From contig OZ022506.1 in the NCBI GenBank assembly GCA_963989385.1, positions 10,869,841 through 10,933,840 on the forward strand: a DNA stretch of 64,000 nt, read 5' to 3'. Under the pieces are notes generated by a model, which saw nothing but the letters and a program-made list of their open reading frames with translations, had not been told where the DNA came from and made no database searches. This DNA comes from Ctena decussata. Taxonomy: Eukaryota > Mollusca > Bivalvia > Lucinida > Lucinidae. Shown here one piece after another: positions 11,301 to 20,300 of the stretch (the stretch's first letter is position 1; every line of letters begins with the position of its first letter). A program made the translations under genes and the position numbers.

Positions 11301-14300
11301 ACTTTAAAGCTCCCTGACTTTTTCCTTGATTTTTCCCTCATATTTTACAATTTTCATACCTTTTAATGAATCAAAAAGGTGGTTGATTTTTTTTTGAAGA
11401 CTGCCATGGCCATTAACTTTCAGATTCATTGACTGTTCCTTCACTTTTAAAGTTTTTCCCCCAAAAAATTAATTCCCCTAATCAATCGTAAAATTCCCTG
11501 TCATTTCGCTGAACCAAAAAAAAATCATTTTCCATGTGTCATTCCTATAACTGTGGTATTATTTAATATTGTTGGATGAAAGAGTAAGGTTCTATTGTAC
11601 TATGTACCTTATATTGTGTGTCTGTATCTATAGAACTGCTAGTGATTGAAGCTAATTTGGCTGTATGCTGTTATTTAGTTTCTGGTATCGGAATTGTTTG
11701 TGGCGTAAAGGAAATTGTTGTCAAGAAAATTGGGAGGTCAGTTGAGCTGAATGGGTACACTTTCAGAGGAGACAACATTGCCATTTTTATAATACCCCGC
11801 CACACATTAGTGGCGGGGTATTATGTTTTCATGCTGGCTGTCTGTGTGCCTGTCCATCCGTCCGTCAGTCATACGTACGTACGTCTGTCCGTGAGCACTT
11901 CGTTTCCATTCGATAACTTGAGTATTTTTTGATGGATTTTCTTCAAACCTGGCATGTGCATTTGTCTTGAGAATATCTCGCTTGGGATTGTTAATGGGCA
12001 GATTTCATTATCTTCTGACAGAGTTATTGCCCTTGTCAATGTCTCAAAAGTGGGTTTTGGTCTGTAATTCCTTTACACTTTGAAATATCTTGATGAAATT
12101 TCACTGATATGATTGAAATAATATATCCTTTGTGTTGCAAGCAGAATTTTGTCCACTTGGATTATCTGCCCCTGCCCCGGGGCTATATACATGTATAAAA
12201 TCATGAAAAAGTCAAAATAAAATCAAGGTTGAATGCGATTTTCCTGAAACTTGCAACAACTTATCAAAACAATATGACCTGTCTGTTATGATCAAAATTT
12301 TGTTCTCATGGGTTATCTACCCCTGGCACAGGGCTACATACATGTATAAAATCATGAAAAAATCTATATAAAATCAGAGTTTTGGCATATCTTTATTAAG
12401 TTTTACAGAAATGATATAAGTAACATTAGCTTTCTTTAACAACCAGTATTTAAGCCAACAGGGTTATCTGCCCATGCCACGGGGATGTATACATGTATAA
12501 AATCATGAAAAAAAATCTATTTAAAATCAGAGGTGGAAGAGATTTTCTGGAAACTTGTAGCAAATTATCGAAGTAATATAAACTTCCTCTTATGATCAGA
12601 ATTTTGTCCCTGATACAGGGCTATATACATGTATCAAATCATGAAAAAAATCTGGATAAATTCAGAACTGAAAGGGATTTTCACGAAATATGTAACAAAT
12701 GCTCAAAGCAATATTATAGCTTCCAGAGATGGTTAAAATTTTATCATAGGAAGTTATCTGTCCCTGTCCCAGAGCTTTATACAAGTATGAAATCATGAAG
12801 AAAAAACTTTAAAAGGTTTGCAGTGGCGGGGGATTACGCAGTCGTTTACGATGCTTTTATTGTCTTTGCCTTCCCTCTCAATGAGGGTCAACTCTTAAAA
12901 GGTAAAAATTGCTGCTCCAGTAGAAAAGTCCTTCTTTTAAGATTAGACCTGTTTGTAAGAGTTTTAATGTTTTCCAGAGGTGAAAACAGGATGTCACTTA
13001 AGTCGTTCTTTTCCTAAAAACAGCAGAAAATCATGAAGGTGTACCCATGCACCTTAAAACCCAAAATATTGCAAGCATGTAGGCTTTATTTTCAGATGAC
13101 ATACATGTAGAGAATCTGAGTTATGTACCTCAGTGTTTTTCAGTATAAACTAGGTTTAAAGCTCGAAAATTTCTAATGCAACAAGTCTGTGCAGCTACTG
13201 TAAAATATATGGAAAACTCAGAAGTGGGCATTAAATGCAACTAGTATGGGGCAGTTCAGTCTGCAGCTGTGCACTGTACTAATTGTGACATTTGCTGTTC
13301 ACTGTTTTTCTTGAAGTTCTAGGCTAACTGCAAAGAGTCTGATCAGAGTTCACTGTAATTATGAACAGGATGGTCTTGGTCCTATCTGAGCTTCATTAGA
13401 CAAGTTGTGTCAAGACTCAGATCAGTCTGCATATCCTTACAGTCTCAGTAGTCTCTTCAGTTTGTATCAAGTGCTGAAATAGCCACAGGCACCTGTCCAG
13501 TTATTTGTATGCCACAGTTAGTATACCTTCACCTTTCTTTTAGAATTAATTAGCAGGGAATACTAATTGTGATTCCAGTAAATGAACAGAAGCTGTGCTG
13601 ATGCATTGGAAGATCTTATTTTCAGCTGTTTCGATGTTACTCACAGGGTAAAAAAGTTGATAAGATCTTATCAGTTCACTGCAGCAGCTTAATGGAGAGC
13701 TATAAATAGAGTTTACCCTGTGTGTTGATGTCTTAATTGATGTCTGAACAAATGAGATGCGACAACTACACTCTGTATACTTCAGGGTAGCTAAGGTTCT
13801 AAGCGACCTCCATGCTGACAGGCAAGACTCTGATCAGACTGGGCATATGCCCAAGTGGAACTGAGTCTTCACTGGGTGCACATGCCACTCTGTTGATATG
13901 GTCGAGTAGCCACTCTAATTCTCTGTCTGAATATATAACAAATGAAGGTAAATGGGTATGCATTCAACTTCTAGAGACAAACTCTTGAAGGAACTAATTT
14001 GCTTGTATTAATTTCCTTATCTACTCAAAAAGGAAAGAATTGGCTGTAGGTCTATGATCAGATTCTTTCCTTTAAGAATAGGAGCAAATTCTTTATTAGT
14101 AGGGAAGGAAACTCTTCTCTATGAGTAGACCTTCCTTTGGAGGGACTGCATTCTTTTGGTAAGCAAACAGTAAGTCATGAAAGCTGTTTGTCTTTGAAAA
14201 ATGGCAGAAAACATGGAGTATAGTATTCCCCTGAAAACAGACTGTGGATGTTGATGTTGATATACATCTCCACTGTTTTGATGACATGACTCACATATAT

Positions 14301-17300
14301 TTGTCATTTCTTACAGTATTCGTAAAATGCAGCCAGAAACCGATCCTGACTTCACAGACAGAGCTTACCAGAACAAACTTCCAATGCATGCACGATCAAC
14401 GGCTACACAGGCAGTGAAAAATAACCTCAGAATAACAGAAATACAGGCAGATTCTAGTCGTATACTCAATGCTCAAAAGGTGGGTAACAAGAAAATGCGC
14501 CCAGCAATGCTAGTAGCAGGGGACAAGTTGCACTTAAGGTGAAATAGGACAACACCAAAATTTTCAAGGTTCGAGTTAAAAGAACCATGATCAAAGAATG
14601 ATTTTGAATTACAGAATGATTTTCTTTTAAGTGTAAAACATGTTCTTTTTTTTCTATGACGTCATAAAATGTGAGGGATAAACGTTTTTTATGCAAAATA
14701 AATGGTGCTCGATTTTATATAATTTTCGCATTTGTTTTGCTCTCCGTTAAAATATCGTAATAAATTTCATACCAAAGTGCGAGCTGTCAGGAGGCCTTTA
14801 AAGATGTATCATTACTTCTGCATTTTATGCTGATTTAGGCAAATATGACATTTTATTATGTCCCCCCACCAAAGGTGAGGGGGGACATATTGTTTTCAGT
14901 GCGGATCCCGGGCGTCGGCATCGGCGTCAGCGTCGGCGTCCCTGTGACAGATTCCTTGTATGCACGATATCTCTTGAACCAGTGGATGGAATTTCACCAA
15001 ACTTGCATGGATACATTATTGGGATAAGTTTAAGAGCTGATTAGATTTTGGTGACCTTGACCTTATTTTCAAGGTCACTGGAGGACATAGATGACAATTT
15101 CTTGTATGCGCGATATCTCTTGAACCAATGGATGGAATTTCACCAAACTTGCAGGGATACATTATTGGGACAAGTTTAAGAGCTGATTAGATTTTGGTGA
15201 CCTTGACCTCATTTTCAAGGTCACTGGAGGACATAGATGACAATTTCTTGTATGCGCGATATCTCTTGAACCAATGGATGGAATTTCACCAAACTGGCAT
15301 GGATACATCATTGGGACAAGTTTAAGAGGTGATTAGGTTTTGGTGACCTTGACCTCATTTTCAAGGTCACTGGAGGACTTAGATGAAATTCCTTGTACCA
15401 GTGATATCTCTTGAACCAATGGATGGAATTTCACCAAACTTGCATGGATACATCATTGGAGCAAGTTAAAGAGCTGGTCAGATTTTGGTGACCTTGACCT
15501 CATTTTCAAGGTCACTGGAAGACTTAGATGACAATTTCTTGTACCCACTATATCTCCTGAACCAATGAATGAAATTTTACCAAACTGGCATGGATTCATT
15601 ATTGGGACAAGTTTAATAGTTGGTTAGGTTTTGGTGACCTTGTCCTCATTTTCAAGGTCACTGGAGGACTTAGATGACAATTTCTTGTAACCACTATATC
15701 TCCTGAACCAATGGATGGAATTTCACCAAACTTTCAGGGATACATCTTTGCAACAAATTTAAGAGCTGGTTAGATTTTGATGACCTTGACCTCATTTGCA
15801 AGGTCACTGGAGGACTTAGATGACAATTTCTTGTACCCACTAAATCTCCTGAGCCAATGAATGGAATTTCACCAAACTTGTATGCATACATCATTGGGAC
15901 AAGTTTAATAGCTGATTAGATTTTGGTGACCTTGATCTCATATTCAAGGTCACTGTAGGACTTACATGACATTTTCTTGTACCCACTATATCTCCTGAAC
16001 CAATGGATGGAATTTCACCAAACTTACATGGATACATCATTCGGACAAGTTTAAGAGGTGATCTGATTTTGGTGACCTTGACCTCATTTTCAAGGTCATA
16101 GTCATCTATGTAGGATATCTTAAGAACCAGTGGATGGATTTTCTCCAAACTTGCCTAGATATTTTACTTGTTCAGGCTTTTTAGCTCACCTGAGCCAGCG
16201 GCTCCGGGGGAGCTTATAGGATGGTAAGGCTCCGTCGTCCGTCGTCGTCCGTCGTCCGTCCGTCAACAATTTCAAACGACTTCTCCTCTGAAACCGCTGG
16301 GCCGATTGTAACCAAATTTCATATAGAGCCTCCTGGGACCTTAGGAACGAAAAGTTGTTCAAACGGTCCTGGTCACATGACCAACATGGCCGCCATGCCC
16401 ATATATGGTAAAAACCTGAAAAAATCTTCTTCTCCAGAACCAATAGGCCGATGGCCTTGAAACTTGGTATGTAGCATCGGGTATGCGAGTACTACCAAGA
16501 TTGTTCAAATTATGACCTTGGGTTGACCTTGACCTTTTTTACGGTAAGGTCAAATTTGCTTCCTTATGCTTTTATATGGCAAGATGCTACAACATGAGAT
16601 ATCTTGGAAACTGTTGAAGATTTTGGGCTAAAAATTGGTATCTACAGTCATCTTAATGACTACATGAAGATTTACGAGCACAAGAGGTCAAGGTCATTCT
16701 TTGACCTTTGACCCTGAACTCTCATATTTTGACAAGTTCTAACAATCTCCTCAAAAGCCACCAAGCCAATTGAAACCAAATTTCATATAGAGCCTGCAGG
16801 GGTTGAGGGAACAAAAATATATTCATACCGTCCAGGTCACATGACCAACATGGCCACCACGCCCGTATATGGTAAAAACCGTTAAAAATCTTCTTCTCCA
16901 GAACCAGTTGACCGATGGCCTTGAGTTTTGGTATGTAACATTGGGTACTTGAGTACTATCAAGATTGTTCAAATTATGACCTTGGGTTGACCTTGACCTT
17001 TTTTACGGCAAGGTCAAATTGGGGAAAATGCTAGAACATGAGATTTCATGATAAGTTTTGAAGATTTTAGCCTAAAAATTGGTATATACAGTCATCTTAA
17101 TGAGTACATGAAGATTTGTGAGTACAAGAGGTCAAGGTCATTCTTTGACCCTTGACCCAGAACTCTCATATTTTGACAATTTTAAACAATCTCCTCAAAA
17201 ACCACTGGGCCAATTGTGACCAAATTTTATATAGAGCCTCCAGGGGTTGAGGGAATGAAAAAATTTTCTAACGGTCATGGTCACAGACCAACATGGCCAC

Positions 17301-20300
17301 TATGCCCATATATGGTAAAAACCTTTAAAAATCTTCTTCTCCAGAACCAATTGACCGATGGCCTTGAGACTTGGTATGTAGCATTGGGTATTTGAGTACT
17401 ATCAAGATTGTTCAAATTATGATCTTGTGTTGACCTTGACATTTTTTACAGCAAGGTCAAATATGGGAAAATCCTAGAACATAAGATTTCATGGAAAGTT
17501 TTGAAGATTTTGGCCTAAAAATTGGTATATACAGTTGTCTTAATGAGGTCATGAAGAATTATGAGTACAAGAGGTCAAGGTCATTTCTTGACCTTTGATC
17601 CAGATCGCTCATATTTTGACATTTTCAACCATTTCCTCAAAAGTCAAAGGGCCAATTGTAAACACATTTCATATAGAGCCTCCAGGGATTGATTGAATAA
17701 AAATTTGTTCATACGGTCCAGGTCACTTGACCAACATGGCAGCCATTACCACTTATGGTATAAATCTTTAATACACTGGAGCGCCGTTATAACGCGGGTG
17801 TCGGGAGACATAAAATAGAACCGCGTTAAAAGTGATCACGCGTAATAACGATCTTCACAGAAATACCCCACCCACTAATGAAAAACCCCATGTTTACATG
17901 TTCGTAGCGCTTATTTAGCCCTTACGAGGTAGATAGACATGTTTACTGCTTACCTAACACAACGAAAGTCATCGCTGAAGTAAGCTTTCAGTCCCTATGT
18001 TCTTACTTATTGTGAAAAATGCGCTGCAAAACGGTTGAAAACCATTTACAAAGCGAAAGTACAATCGGAACACATCGGCCAATTCCGTATCCTGAATTAA
18101 ACCTATATCGACGAGGATATCCGATTGAGCGAAAGTAGACTTGTTCGAGTTAATTCCTTTGTATATACACTTGCAAAAAGGTACCTTCGGACGATTATAA
18201 TATACTTATTTGCGCGAGTACTGACGTCGCTTAAAAAATTTCTAAGCAGCCTACAGATAACCAAATCGGGTTTAAGCTTTGTTTTTTTCCATTTATAAAA
18301 TTCTTTTATAATGTTTCCTTTGGAAGTAATCAGTGACTGCTACGCACAGCCTTTTTCCTGAGGTTCGGCTTGTGTATTGTGTATATGAGGTGACCTTCGC
18401 TAATTGGTGACACGTGATATGCGCTAATTATCGAAGTCTTTCACACCTTGGAAAGACAACCGACGCTTTGATTGTCTGTGATAACTTTTGACACTCCGTT
18501 GATTAAAATTATGTAAACAACCCAATTAACTTTTAATGGTTATTTTCTATTCCAATGTCGTGAACACCGACGGAAACCGCCGAAAAATCCGCGATCTGTA
18601 GAAAAAATTTGGGAGCCACAGGACAACCGCGTTATACTGATTTCCGCGATATATCGGTCCGCGGTATAACGGCGCTCCAGTGTATTTTTCTTCTCCAGAA
18701 ACAATACACCTATGGCCTTGAAACTTGGTAAGTAGCATGGAGTACTAGAGTACCACCAAGACTGTTCAAATGGTGACCTTGGGTTTACCTTGACCTTTTT
18801 TAAGGCATGGTCAAATATGGGAAAATGCTAGAACATAAGATTTCGTGGAAAGTTTTGAAGATTTTGGCCTAAAAATGGTATATATGGTTGTCTTAATGAG
18901 TACATGAAGATTTATGAGTACAAGCGGTCATGGTCATTCTTTGACTTTTGACCCAAGACTTATATTTTGACAATTTCAGACATGATAAGAAAAAGCCACC
19001 ATACCAATTGCCCAGGTGAGCGATTCAGGGCCTCATGGCCCTCTTGTTATTCATTAGAGGGGATGGGAAATGGACTGGTGGGGGGACATCAGTTTTTCTC
19101 TGAAAAACATTTCTAGTTAGCTACTGAATATTGTATAATTTCACATAAAAGCTTTGACAGAGAAAAAGCCTACCTGAAAATATACCTGAAATTTTGATAT
19201 GTTTTAATGAAATATGTTTACATGTAATTCTTCAAATAACTTAAAGTGATCACCGTGTAACTATACCCCCTGTTCTGATGATGTTGTTTCTTTCCATGAC
19301 CAAGAGCAGTTATTCCTAAGAATGTTTTCCAATAAAATTTTAGTTTCTAGTAACACATCTATGATCTCTTCTTCAGAATAGAACAGCATGAAGAAAAAAC
19401 AACAACAACTGAGTTATTATCTTTTTCCCCCTTCCAAGGAGGAAGGTTTCAACTTGCCAGGGGTTCATATTTGCAATGATATTTATTTTGCGTAACATGA
19501 CGTTTTGTTTATTGACTCAAACGAACCACATACTTTGCGATTTCAATTACTTCCGAAAAAGCAAACCAGGAAAAATGAACCCCTGACCTGTTTGAACTCT
19601 TCTGTCTAGAAAACAGAATGAGATATTTCTTCAGATTTTTTCGTTTTTAGCTCGCCTGAATGAAGTTCAGGAAGAGCTATTGCACTACCCCCGGAGTCGG
19701 CGTTAGCGGCGGCGTTAGCGTCGGCGTAAGCAAAATGTTAAAGTTTTACGTTAAAGTTTTTTATGTGATGGGCAAGGCGCTGTCAGGCGAGCTATCCTGT
19801 CCCTGTGATTGGTCTTGTTCATTTTCATAGATTCTCTAGAATAACTCGACATTGTTATATTGGCGTTAAAAGTTAGGTTGGGAACCGCTCTTGGCCCAAA
19901 ATTTAGTTTGACGCTAAAAAAATCGACATCTGAACAGGGGTAATAGTTTAAAAAATCTGCTTTGAGAAATATTTACACAATAAAATCTTAATATTATTTT
20001 ATATCAATATTCCAACTTTACATTTCATTAAAACATATCAAAATTCGAGATATATTATTTCATGATGTGTACATCCTCTTAGAGAAAAATAACCTAAAAT
20101 TTATGCCTAACTGATAATCAGACCAGATGTTTTCGCCATCCCCTAATTATCTGGACACTGCAGGTATCAGCTAAACATGCTCTGTGAACTACTTTTGCCA
20201 TTTCTCTGGTTCCCGGTTTATAATACAGGTAATTCAAGCATATAGTATTTAATCAGCGGTGCTACTGAAACCTGATTCACGGTATTAGTGCGCCGATTGA

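Larger units (their letters stand above)
14859..19116 (+). mobile_element. Pearl/HINE-like element A, copy 2, interrupted
   Basis: Same 5' hairpin, about eight core units and 3' hairpin plus CTAG as copy 1. Split at 16180/19047 by element B: GGCTTTT on the left and TATTCATTAGAGG on the right rejoin exactly as in the uninterrupted copy 1 at 7910-7930. Confidence 0.7.
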